DNA of 64,000 bases from Paenibacillus sp. LHD-117 (lineage in GTDB: Bacteria; Bacillota; Bacilli; Paenibacillales; Paenibacillaceae): NCBI RefSeq assembly GCF_030929555.1, contig NZ_JAVFVT010000038.1, forward strand, positions 1-64,000, in the 5' to 3' direction. The position numbers were made by a program, and so were the translations under genes. Position 1 is the first letter of the stretch, and each line of letters starts with the position of its first letter. Positions 26,046 through 34,168 of the stretch are shown in pieces. Under the pieces are notes generated by a model, which did no database searches, was not told where the DNA came from, and was given only the letters and a program-made list of their open reading frames with translations.

Positions 26046-28273
26046 GGAATCGCATCCTTCCAAACCTTCTCCAGTTGTTGTACCGGCGCCGAAATGCCGG
26101 ATTTGCCGTTAATGTTGATGGTCAGGCTGCTTCCCGTTACTTTGCCGATGACGGCGTACTGAACGCCTTGCTCGCTCAGAAGAGCCGTCAGCGCGTCCGC
26201 GTTGTCCGGCTTGGCCGACAACAGGATACGCGATTGCGATTCGCTGAACAGCAGGTGATCCGGACGCAGGTCGCTGACGAGTGACACTTCCGCGCCTACT
26301 TTGCCGCTGATGCAAGATTCCGCCAGCGCTGCCGCGATGCCGCCTTCCGACAGGTCATGCGCCGAAGCGACAAGGCCTTTCTGAATGGCGCCGAGCACCG
26401 CGCCCTGCACGTTTTTCTCCACATCGAGATCGATGACCGGAGGACGTCCCGAAGGCGCGCCGTTCAGCACGTACTGCAGCTCGCTGCCGCCGAACTCCGC
26501 CTTCGTCTCGCCGATCAGCACGATCACGTCGCCTTCGGACTTGAAGCCTTGCGTCGTGATATGGTCGACGTCATGCACGAGGCCTACCATGCCGATGACC
26601 GGCGTCGGATAGATCGCTCCTTTGGCGTTCTCGTTATACAAGCTGACGTTGCCGCCGATGACCGGCGTATCCAGCTTCACGCAAGCCTCGGACATGCCGT
26701 CCGCCGATTTCTCGAGCTGCCAGAACACTTCAGGTTTCTCCGGGCTGCCGAAATTCAAGTTGTCCGTAATGGCCAGCGGCTCAGCGCCGGAGCACACGAT
26801 ATTGCGCGCCGCCTCGGCAACCGCGATCCGTCCGCCCATCTCCGGATCCAGGAACACGTAACGTCCGTTGCAGTCCGTCGTCATGGCCAGCGCCTTGCGC
26901 GTACCGTCCACCAGCACGACAGCTGCGTCGGAACCTGGACGAACGGCCGTCGCCGTGCGAACCATGTAGTCATATTGATTGTAGACCCACTCTTTGCTCG
27001 CGACCGTAGGGGAAGCCAGCACTTTCTCGAGCGCGCCGTTCAGATCGGTAATTTCGTCGAACGCGGCCGTGTCGATCAATGCGCTCTCGCGGAACGATGC
27101 AGGCTCGCTGGACGGTTTGTTGTACACCGGGCACTCGTCGACAAGCGCCTTGACCGGCATGTCGGCCACTTCTTCGCCTTGGTGGAACAAGCGGAGACGT
27201 CCGTCATCCGTCACTTTGCCCACTTTCGCGCAAATAATGCCCCAACGGTCGAAAATTTCCTTCGCTTGCGCTTCGTGCTGCGGTTCGATAACGAACAGCA
27301 TGCGCTCCTGCGACTCGGACAACATCATCTCGTAAGGCGTCATGCCCGTCTCGCGCTGAGGCACCTCGTCCAGGTAGAGCTCCAGGCCGTTGCCCGCTTT
27401 GGATGCCATCTCCGCGCTGGAGCACGTGAGGCCCGCTGCGCCCATATCCTGGATTCCGAGCACGATGCCGGAGTTGATCAGCTCGAGCGTCGCTTCCATA
27501 ACCAGCTTCTCCATGAACGGATCGCCGACTTGGACCGCGGTACGTTTCTCTTCGGACTCCTCGGACAGTTCGACGGACGCGAACGTCGCGCCGTGAATGC
27601 CATCGCGTCCCGTTGCCGGGCCGACGTAGAACACCGGGTTGCCGACGCCTTTGGCGACGCCGCGCTGGATTTTGTCATGGTCGATCAGACCGACGCACAT
27701 CGCGTTGACGAGCGGATTGCCTTCGTAGCTTTCGTCGAACATGACTTCGCCCGCCACCGTCGGAATGCCGATGCAGTTGCCGTAGCCGGCGATGCCGCTG
27801 ACGACGTTCTCGAACAGGTACTTCACGCGATCGTTGTTCAGGTTGCCGAAGCGCAAGCTGTTCAGCAGCGCAACGGGACGAGCCCCCATGGAGAAAATGT
27901 CGCGGATGATGCCGCCGACTCCGGTTGCCGCGCCTTGATACGGCTCGACCGCGGACGGATGGTTATGCGATTCGATCTTGAACACGACGGCTTGGTTGTC
28001 GCCGATGTCGACGATGCCCGCGCCTTCGCCGGGTCCCATCAGGACGCGAGGTCCGGTGATCGGGAATTTTCTCAGGATCGGCTTGGAGTTCTTGTAAGAG
28101 CAGTGCTCCGACCACATGACGCTGAATACGCCGATCTCCGTGTAGTTGGGCTTGCGGCCGAGGAAGCCGCAAATCAATTCGTATTCATGATCCGTAACGC
28201 CGAATTGCGTGTAGATGCGCTGATCCGCGATTTGTTCCGCAGTCGGCTCCTTAGCTGTTAATTGCTGCGCCAT
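26030..28273 (-). CDS. purL: FGAM synthase large subunit PurL
   Basis: The product is a 747-residue 'short' PurL, the ATP-dependent subunit that works with PurQ and PurS (step 4). Landmarks: FGLGRKPNYTEIGVFSVMWS-type start (read here as GFLGRKPNYTEIGVFSVMWS), EHCSYKNSKP, FKIESHNHPSAVEPYQGAAT, QDMGAAGLTCSS and VGMVGLVHD. The length fits the small-PurL type rather than the ~1,300-residue enterobacterial one. The start at 28273 has GGAGGGAAC upstream. It overlaps purQ by 23 bases. Confidence 0.97.
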   Translation of the reverse strand: MAQQLTAKEPTAEQIADQRIYTQFGVTDHEYELICGFLGRKPNYTEIGVFSVMWSEHCSYKNSKPILRKFPITGPRVLMGPGEGAGIVDIGDNQAVVFKIESHNHPSAVEPYQGAATGVGGIIRDIFSMGARPVALLNSLRFGNLNNDRVKYLFENVVSGIAGYGNCIGIPTVAGEVMFDESYEGNPLVNAMCVGLIDHDKIQRGVAKGVGNPVFYVGPATGRDGIHGATFASVELSEESEEKRTAVQVGDPFMEKLVMEATLELINSGIVLGIQDMGAAGLTCSSAEMASKAGNGLELYLDEVPQRETGMTPYEMMLSESQERMLFVIEPQHEAQAKEIFDRWGIICAKVGKVTDDGRLRLFHQGEEVADMPVKALVDECPVYNKPSSEPASFRESALIDTAAFDEITDLNGALEKVLASPTVASKEWVYNQYDYMVRTATAVRPGSDAAVVLVDGTRKALAMTTDCNGRYVFLDPEMGGRIAVAEAARNIVCSGAEPLAITDNLNFGSPEKPEVFWQLEKSADGMSEACVKLDTPVIGGNVSLYNENAKGAIYPTPVIGMVGLVHDVDHITTQGFKSEGDVIVLIGETKAEFGGSELQYVLNGAPSGRPPVIDLDVEKNVQGAVLGAIQKGLVASAHDLSEGGIAAALAESCISGKVGAEVSLVSDLRPDHLLFSESQSRILLSAKPDNADALTALLSEQGVQYAVIGKVTGSSLTININGKSGISAPVQQLEKVWKDAIPCLMK

Positions 28274-28943
28274 GTTGTTCCCTCCATGCATTCAAAATCG
28301 ATGTAAACATCCGCAACCCGTCTTCCGATCCTAGCAGCTGGTTTACCGCGCGCTCCGGATGCGGCATCATGCCGACGACGTTGCCCGCTTTGTTGCTGAT
28401 GCCCGCGATATTCTCGATGGAGCCGTTCGGGTTCGTGTCGCCCGCGTAGCGGAACACGATTTGGTTGTTCGCCTTCAGCTCGGCCAGCGTCTCGTCGTCA
28501 CAGTAGTAGTTTCCTTCGCCGTGGGCGATCGGGATATCGATAATCTCGCCTTGCGAGAATTGGTTCGTGAAAGCCGTATTGCTGTTGACCACTTCAAGAG
28601 GCGTGCCGTGGCAGCGGAATTTCAGGCCCGTGTTGCGGATAAGAGCGCCTGGAAGCAAGCCCGCTTCGGTCAGGATTTGGAACCCGTTGCAGATGCCGAG
28701 AATGAATTTGCCTTGTTCGGCCGCCTTGTTCACTTCGTTCATGACGTTCGCGAACCGCGCGATCGCTCCGCAGCGCAGGTAGTCGCCGTAGGAGAAGCCG
28801 CCGGGCACGAGAATCGCGTCGTAAGCGGACAAATCCGTGGCCGTATGCCAGACGTAATCGACCTGTTCACCGATCGCTTCTACCGCCTTGTAGCAGTCGA
28901 TGTCGCAGTTGGAACCGGGAAATACGAGAACCGCAAATTTCAT
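28251..28943 (-). CDS. purQ: FGAM synthase glutaminase subunit PurQ
   Basis: The product is a 230-residue class I glutamine amidotransferase. Nucleophile motif LGICNGFQIL carries the catalytic Cys; His/Glu are in MMPHPERAV. The protein starts MKFAVLVFPGSNCD, conserved in the family. GGAGGGATAA precedes the ATG at 28943, four bases after the purS stop. Confidence 0.97.
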   Translation of the reverse strand: MKFAVLVFPGSNCDIDCYKAVEAIGEQVDYVWHTATDLSAYDAILVPGGFSYGDYLRCGAIARFANVMNEVNKAAEQGKFILGICNGFQILTEAGLLPGALIRNTGLKFRCHGTPLEVVNSNTAFTNQFSQGEIIDIPIAHGEGNYYCDDETLAELKANNQIVFRYAGDTNPNGSIENIAGISNKAGNVVGMMPHPERAVNQLLGSEDGLRMFTSILNAWREQHGAAINS

Positions 28944-28947
28944 CCGA

Positions 28948-29190
28948 TTATCCCTCCAGCTCGAAACGGTAATCTTCGACGACCGTGTTCGCGAGCAGCT
29001 TCTCGCACATGACCTTCAGGCGGGCTTCCGCTTCCGCGCGGTCGTTCGTGTCAAGCTCCACCTCGAGATACTTGCCGATGCGCACCTTGCCAACTTCCGC
29101 GAATCCCATGGAATGGAGCGCGCCTTGCACGGCCGTTCCCTGCGGGTCCAAAACGTTTTCCTTAATCGTAACGTAGACGGTTGCCTTCAT
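28948..29190 (-). CDS. purS: FGAM synthase subunit PurS
   Basis: The product is an 80-residue protein that bridges PurL and PurQ. It has the conserved beginning MKATVYVTIKENVLDPQGTA and HSMGFAEVGKVRIGKYLEVE. The ATG at 29190 follows AGGAGG. A 247-base gap with a repeat element separates it from purC upstream. Confidence 0.95.
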   Translation of the reverse strand: MKATVYVTIKENVLDPQGTAVQGALHSMGFAEVGKVRIGKYLEVELDTNDRAEAEARLKVMCEKLLANTVVEDYRFELEG

Positions 29191-29240
29191 AATAGCCTCC
29201 TGAATGTGTGGTTGTTATAGGTTGGTTGACTCGTTTATCT

Positions 29241-29425
29241 GCAACGGTTGCGACGGAGCTTATTTCTTATAAAAAGATGTTTTTTCTGCTCTAACGGTTG
29301 CAGGAGAGCCTATTGGACCAAAATTCGGCGTTTTCGGCGGTAATTCGACCAAATAAGCTTCATGACAACCGTTAGAATTTCAAAGTAACACTTTTGGCAT
29401 CAATAAGCGCTGTGGTAACCGTTAG
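29241..29425. repeat. four-unit intergenic element, purC-purS gap
   Basis: Two direct units (CAACGGTTGCGACGGAGCTT at 29242; CTAACGGTTGCAGGAGAGCC at 29291) are followed by two inverted ones (AAATAAGCTTCATGACAACC at 29351; AATAAGCGCTGTGGTAACCG at 29402, both running into GTTAG). Spacing and overall length (about 185 bases) match the element at 22470-22656. Confidence 0.7.
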
Positions 29426-29437
29426 CGTTCAAAGCAA

Positions 29438-30337
29438 CTAGCTCAATTCCCCGCCGGTCAAGCGGTGGTAAATTTCGCGGTATCGCGCCGTCGTGGCGGC
29501 GACGACCGCTTCCGGCAGCGGGTCCGGCTTGCTGTCGCGGTCCCAATCGGAGCCGAGCAGGTACGTGCGGACCGGCTCCTTGTCCATACTGTCGATCTCC
29601 ACGTCGTACGCGTAGCTGCCTTCCGACCAGAAGCGCGACGAGTCCGGCGTGAAGATTTCGTCGATGAGGATCACCTTGCCATCGATCAAGCCGAATTCGA
29701 ATTTGCAGTCGGCTAGAATGATGCCGCGTTCCTGGCAATACTCATGCGCGAAGCGGTACAGCTCCAGGCTGCGGTCGCGCAGCTCTTCTGCCAGCTCCTC
29801 GCCGACCAGCTCGGCCATGCGGCCGAACGGGATGTCCTCGTCGTGGCCGACATCGTTTTTCGCCGCCGGCGTGAAGATCGGCTCTGCGAAGTGTTCGTTC
29901 TTGCGCAAGCCTTCCGGCAGCTTGATGCCGTTAATCTCGCCCGAGCTTTGGTACTGCCTCCAGCCGCCGCCCGTAATGTAGCCGCGCACGACGCACTCGA
30001 TGTCGATGCGTTCGGCTTTGCGCGTTACCATGATGCGGTTCTTCAGAAGCTCCGGCGCCGTAACTGCGTCTCCCAACAAATCCACGTCGGTATGCACCAC
30101 GTGGTTCTCTTGCAACTCTTTCGTCACTTCGAACCAAAAAGCCGACAGCCTGTTCAGCACGTTGCCCTTGTCCGGAACGGCCGGATCAAGCACGTAGTCG
30201 AACGCCGAGATCCGGTCCGTGACGACGATGAGGAAGTGTTCGCCCAGATCGTACAGCTCGCGCACCTTTCCTTTGTACACCAACGGCGCTTTCACGTAAT
30301 CAACGGCCGTGGATAAAGCCTGCGAACTTGCGCTCAT
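29438..30337 (-). CDS. purC: SAICAR synthetase PurC (long form)
   Basis: The product is a 299-residue PurC (CAIR + Asp + ATP to SAICAR). Motifs: LVYKGKVRELYDLG, DRISAFDYVL, IECVVRGYITGGGW and LADCKFEFGL. It is longer than the ~240-residue B. subtilis enzyme and resembles the longer eukaryotic/enterobacterial-like branch. The start at 30337 (MSASSQALST) is best spaced from GAGGGG; an ATG nine bases upstream is possible. It is 20 bases after purB. Confidence 0.94.
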   Translation of the reverse strand: MSASSQALSTAVDYVKAPLVYKGKVRELYDLGEHFLIVVTDRISAFDYVLDPAVPDKGNVLNRLSAFWFEVTKELQENHVVHTDVDLLGDAVTAPELLKNRIMVTRKAERIDIECVVRGYITGGGWRQYQSSGEINGIKLPEGLRKNEHFAEPIFTPAAKNDVGHDEDIPFGRMAELVGEELAEELRDRSLELYRFAHEYCQERGIILADCKFEFGLIDGKVILIDEIFTPDSSRFWSEGSYAYDVEIDSMDKEPVRTYLLGSDWDRDSKPDPLPEAVVAATTARYREIYHRLTGGELS

Positions 30338-30357
30338 TCCAGTCATCCCCTCGTCCC

Positions 30358-31653
30358 TTAGTTCAAGCCCAGTCGAGCGAAAATCGTATCGACATGCTTC
30401 AGATGCCATGCCGGGTTAAAACAATCGTCAATTTCTTCGGAACTTAGCGCGGAAGTAATCTCCGCCGTCTCTTCCACGATGGAGCGGAACTGGCGCTGCT
30501 CCTCCCAAGCCTGCATCGCGCGCGGCTGCACCGTGTCGTACGCTTGCTCGCGGCTGAAGCCTTTGTCGATCAGCTTCGTCAAGACGCGGCCGGAGAACGG
30601 CACGCCGTAAGTCGCGCTCATGTTGCGTTTCATATTTTCCGGGAATACCGTCAAGTTCTGAATAATGTTGCCCAGACGGTTCAGCATATAGTTAAGCAGC
30701 ATCGTCGAGTCCGGCAGGATGACGCGCTCGGCCGATGAATGGCTGATGTCGCGCTCATGCCAGAGTGGCACGTTCTCGTAGGCTGTCAGCATGTGTCCGC
30801 GGATGACGCGGGACAAGCCGGACATGTTCTCGCAGCCGATCGGGTTGCGCTTGTGCGGCATTGCCGACGAGCCCTTCTGGCCTTTGGCGAACGGCTCCTC
30901 CACCTCGCGGAATTCGCTCTTCTGCAAAGCGCGGATTTCCGTGGCGAACTTATCGAGCGACGTCGCGATCAGGGCGATGGTGCCCATGTATTCCGCGTGG
31001 CGGTCGCGCTGCAGCGTCTGCGTGGAGATCGGAGCCGCCGTAATGCCGAGCTTGTTGCAGACGAATTCCTCGACGAACGGGTCGATGTTCGCGTACGTGC
31101 CGACCGCGCCGGACATTTTGCCGAACTGAACGCCGTTAGAAGCATGTTTGAACCGCTCCAGGTTGCGCTTCATCTCTTCGTACCAAAGCGCCATCTTCAG
31201 GCCGAACGTCGTCGGCTCCGCATGTACGCCATGCGTGCGTCCCATCATCGGTGTGTCTTTGTATTGAACGGCTTTCTCGCGCAGAATGCCGATGAATCTC
31301 TCGATATCCTTGAGCAAAATTTCGTTCGCCTGGCGGAGCAGATAGCCCAGTGCTGTGTCGACGACGTCCGTGGACGTCAGGCCGTAATGGACCCACTTGC
31401 GTTCCGGGCCGACCGTCTCGGATACCGCGCGCGTAAACGCGATGACGTCATGGCGTGTGTCCTGCTCGATTTCGTAAATCCGATCGATGTCGAAGCTCGC
31501 GGAAGCGCGAAGCGCCTCGACGTCTTCCTTCGGGATAATGCCAAGCTCGGACCAAGCCTCGCATGCGCAAAGCTCAACCTCCAGCCATGCCTTGAATTTG
31601 TTTTCTTCCGTCCAGATGGCTCTCATCTCGGGTCTGCTATAACGCTCTAACAT
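30358..31653 (-). CDS. purB: adenylosuccinate lyase PurB
   Basis: The product is a 431-residue lyase acting on SAICAR and adenylosuccinate. The fumarase-superfamily signature GSSAMPHKRNPIGCEN carries the catalytic Ser loop; MMGRTHGVHAEPTTFG and HYGLTSTDVVDTA provide the His residues. GGAAGGTGTG precedes the ATG at 31653. It lies seven bases after purK. Confidence 0.97.
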   Translation of the reverse strand: MLERYSRPEMRAIWTEENKFKAWLEVELCACEAWSELGIIPKEDVEALRASASFDIDRIYEIEQDTRHDVIAFTRAVSETVGPERKWVHYGLTSTDVVDTALGYLLRQANEILLKDIERFIGILREKAVQYKDTPMMGRTHGVHAEPTTFGLKMALWYEEMKRNLERFKHASNGVQFGKMSGAVGTYANIDPFVEEFVCNKLGITAAPISTQTLQRDRHAEYMGTIALIATSLDKFATEIRALQKSEFREVEEPFAKGQKGSSAMPHKRNPIGCENMSGLSRVIRGHMLTAYENVPLWHERDISHSSAERVILPDSTMLLNYMLNRLGNIIQNLTVFPENMKRNMSATYGVPFSGRVLTKLIDKGFSREQAYDTVQPRAMQAWEEQRQFRSIVEETAEITSALSSEEIDDCFNPAWHLKHVDTIFARLGLN

Positions 31654-31660
31654 AATGCCT

Positions 31661-32839
31661 TCACACCTTCCAAATCGTAGTTTCTTTGATCCACTTCAAT
31701 GCCGCTTCTACATTCGGCGCCAGCACGTTCACATGCCCCATTTTGCGCCCGGTTACAGCATCCTTCTTCCCGTACAAATGCACCTTCGGCGAGGCGCCAG
31801 CGGCGATCGCCGCTTCATCCCGCTCCGCAAGCCTATGGAGCAATGGCTCCACATGCTGCCCCAGCACGTTGACCATGACCACGGGGCTCATCAGCGCCGT
31901 ATCGCCGAGCGGCAGCCCGCAGATCGCCCTGACATGCTGCTCGAACTGCGACGTGCGGCAAGCCTCCATCGTATAGTGGCCGCTGTTGTGCGGACGCGGC
32001 GCGAGCTCGTTCACGTACAGCCCGCCTTCCTCCGTCACGAACATCTCGACCGCGATCAGGCCAACGACATTCATCCCTTCCGCGATCCGAAGCGCCAACC
32101 TCTCCGCTTCCTCAATGACTTCTTTCCCGATGCGGGCCGGCACGATGGACAGATGCAATATGTTATCGACATGAATATTTTCCGCAGGAGGGAACGCTTT
32201 TATTTCCCCTTTGGAGCTTCTTGCCGCGATGACCGATATTTCTTTGGCGAACTTGATGAACTGCTCCAGCACAAGCTGCGTGCCGGCACGGGACAATGTC
32301 TCGTAAGCTTCAGGAATTTCGTCCGCGTGGCGGATCACCCATTGGCCTTTCCCGTCGTAGCCGCCCGTTGCGGTCTTCAGCACACAAGGCGTTCCGAACA
32401 CGGCGACCGCGTTCCGTAACTCGTCCTCGCTGCGAATCTCGCGGTACGGCGCCACCCGGACGCCAGCCGCTTCGATTGCTTCCTTCTCGCGCAGGCGATG
32501 CTGCGTCGTGTACAGCAGCTCGCTGCCTTGCGGCACATAAGACTTCTCCATGAGCTTCGCGGCCACGTTCGCGTCGACGTTCTCGAATTCGTACGTGATA
32601 ACATCCGACGCACCAGCAAGCTCAAGGGCCGCAGCCAAGTCGTCGTAGCCGGCGACGATCTGCCGCGACACTTGTCCCATCGGCGAATCCGGCGTCGGAT
32701 CGAGCGCAACGAACCGATAGCCCATCGCGCTGCCCGCGTTCGCTAGCATGCGCCCAAGCTGCCCGCCGCCAAGAATGCCGATCGTGCCGCCGGGCAATAT
32801 CGTCTTGGCCGAGCCAGTACCAGCGGAACCGTTCATCAT
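31661..32839 (-). CDS. purK: N5-CAIR synthetase PurK
   Basis: The product is a 392-residue ATP-grasp enzyme converting AIR and bicarbonate to N5-CAIR. It starts IGILGGGQLGRMLA and shows LKTATGGYDGKGQWV, the ATP-grasp loop, and LAPRPHNSGHYTMEAC, typical of PurK. ATG 32839 overlaps the purE stop (ATGA), so translation is coupled. Confidence 0.97.
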   Translation of the reverse strand: MMNGSAGTGSAKTILPGGTIGILGGGQLGRMLANAGSAMGYRFVALDPTPDSPMGQVSRQIVAGYDDLAAALELAGASDVITYEFENVDANVAAKLMEKSYVPQGSELLYTTQHRLREKEAIEAAGVRVAPYREIRSEDELRNAVAVFGTPCVLKTATGGYDGKGQWVIRHADEIPEAYETLSRAGTQLVLEQFIKFAKEISVIAARSSKGEIKAFPPAENIHVDNILHLSIVPARIGKEVIEEAERLALRIAEGMNVVGLIAVEMFVTEEGGLYVNELAPRPHNSGHYTMEACRTSQFEQHVRAICGLPLGDTALMSPVVMVNVLGQHVEPLLHRLAERDEAAIAAGASPKVHLYGKKDAVTGRKMGHVNVLAPNVEAALKWIKETTIWKV

Positions 32840-33321
32840 AACGTATCGCTGCTTTCCAGCACTTCGCGCTTCACGCGTTCGCGCCTAGCCTGAACCCGCT
32901 CTTGGATCTCGGGATCGAACGCGCCCAGCATTTGGGCAGCCAGCAATCCCGCGTTTGTCCCTCCCGCGTTGCCGATGGCCACCGTCGCGACCGGAATGCC
33001 GCCCGGCATTTGAACGATGGAGAGCAGCGAGTCGAGTCCGCTCAGATTGGACGACTTAACGGGAACGCCAATAACCGGCAGGAGCGTCTTCGACGCGACC
33101 ATGCCGGGCAGATGCGCGGCGCCTCCGGCCCCCGCGATAATGACCTTCAATCCGCGCTCGGCCGCCGTCTCCGCGTATTCGAACATCAAATCTGGCGTCC
33201 GATGCGCCGATACGACTTTTTTCTCGTACGGAATGCCGAGCTCCTCCAGAACGTCGCAAGCCAATTTCATCGTATCCCAGTCCGACTTGCTGCCCATGAT
33301 GACGCCTACCTTTGCAGACAT
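32836..33321 (-). CDS. purE: N5-CAIR mutase PurE (class I)
   Basis: The product is a 161-residue PurE. The signature GSKSDWDTMK and VVSAHRTPD with the catalytic His are present, followed by GAGGAAHLPGM, all class I. It is the first gene of the pur operon. Its leader holds, from promoter to gene, a purine riboswitch, about 260 bases of unassigned sequence and the 207-base inverted-repeat element, which begins only 30 bases before the ATG. Confidence 0.97.
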   Translation of the reverse strand: MSAKVGVIMGSKSDWDTMKLACDVLEELGIPYEKKVVSAHRTPDLMFEYAETAAERGLKVIIAGAGGAAHLPGMVASKTLLPVIGVPVKSSNLSGLDSLLSIVQMPGGIPVATVAIGNAGGTNAGLLAAQMLGAFDPEIQERVQARRERVKREVLESSDTL

Positions 33322-33350
33322 GCATTCAAACCCACTTTCTCTCAGAGGTT

Positions 33351-33557
33351 GTTCAAATCATCCAATTTTGATCACGATGTATTTCTAGAAGCCTATTCGA
33401 CATCGAATCTTGAATTCAGCCGGAACTAAGCGAATGCTTTCGAAGTATGTTTCCTTCGGAAACATTGCAGGTGCTCACGTAGCCTCCAGCTACGCTCCGC
33501 TCCTCATTTCCTAGCTTCTTTCAAGCTTCTCGGTGCTGAAAACTGGACGATTTGAAC
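33351..33557. repeat. MITE-like element, copy 2 (pur operon leader)
   Basis: The termini are GTTCAAATCATCC and GGACGATTTGAAC. The body matches 13103-13308 closely (e.g. GAATTCAGCC, AAGCGAATGCTT, GGAAACATTGCAGGTGCTCA) in the same orientation. The terminal repeats differ from copy 1 at two central positions, but the change appears at both ends, so pairing is kept. It lies between the riboswitch and purE. A T-run on the minus strand (33576-33583) precedes it. Confidence 0.8.
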
Positions 33558-33818
33558 TTTCATTTTTATTAAATTAAAAAAAGCCCTTCAGCGATCATTA
33601 CCCGATCTGCCGCAGGACCAAAGCCGGAAACGATTCGCCGATCGTTCGGCAAACGCGTTCCCTTTCGAAGAATCGAGGCAGACGTTGCAAGTTGTCCGTC
33701 TTAAGACAACACAAGGCTGCCCCTTGCGGGAGCAACCTGACATGCGGCCGAATGACGAGACTATGCGAATTGTCCATGTTTCGTTCGTAAATGGTTTACC
33801 AACTGTCGATTCATCTAG

Positions 33819-33882
33819 CTCGTAGTCCAGAAATTAAGGTTTCCGGGTAGAAACATTCGGGCCTTTCCCGAATATATACGAG
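33819..33882 (-). promoter_or_regulatory. guanine-type purine riboswitch of the pur operon
   Basis: On the minus strand CTCGTA, a TATA joiner, stem ATTCGG/CCGAAT, the core GTTTCTACC, stem CCGGAAA/TTTCTGG and GACTACGAG reproduce the three-way junction of the purine aptamer. The ligand-reading base in GACTACG is C, which gives guanine/hypoxanthine specificity rather than adenine. It should switch off pur transcription when guanine is plentiful. I could not fix one convincing terminator stem between it and the T-run at 33576-33583. Confidence 0.88.
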
Positions 33883-33937
33883 TATCCGATTTTATGCTTT
33901 CCATACAAGGGACAACCCTATGCCCCGAACCTACTCT

Positions 33938-33966
33938 AGTTTATCCAATCGATCCTCTACTGTCAA
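33938..33966 (-). promoter_or_regulatory. sigma-A promoter of the purine operon
   Basis: TTGACA (33966-33961), a 17-base spacer and TAAACT (33943-33938) lie just upstream of the riboswitch. The predicted start is near 33931, giving a leader of about 610 bases before purE. Confidence 0.85.
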
Positions 33967-33968
33967 CA

Positions 33969-34012
33969 AAATACGAACATTAACAGACTTCCAATTGCTA
34001 AAGTTCGCTTTT
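33969..34012. promoter_or_regulatory. inverted PurBox pair (PurR operator) of the pur operon
   Basis: AAATACGAACATT (33969-33981) and AAAGTTCGCTTTT (34000-34012) match the Bacillus PurBox AWWWCCGAACWWT and its reverse complement with one mismatch each. They are 18 bases apart and directly upstream of the -35. The same arrangement occurs before pbuG. From 34013 to 34150 nothing else is recognised. Confidence 0.75.
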
Positions 34013-34168
34013 TATCTATATTTAGCGTTTAAGTTAACCTCTCTGTCCGATTTCCGCCTTCGAATGTCCGATTTCTTCCATCAATAGATAGACTAGGTAC
34101 AAGCTGCTCCGAATACATATAGGGATAAGGCATAATCGGTCGTACATGCAGGAGGAGGAGGTTATCGC

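Noticed and set aside
26357..28261. 634-codon open frame on the plus strand opposite purL
   Set aside because: It mirrors the codons of purL in a GC-rich gene, has no recognisable domain and no ribosome binding site.
33558..33818. A defined intrinsic terminator or antiterminator for the pur riboswitch
   Set aside because: A T-run is present at 33576-33583 on the minus strand, but I could not find a convincing stem before it.
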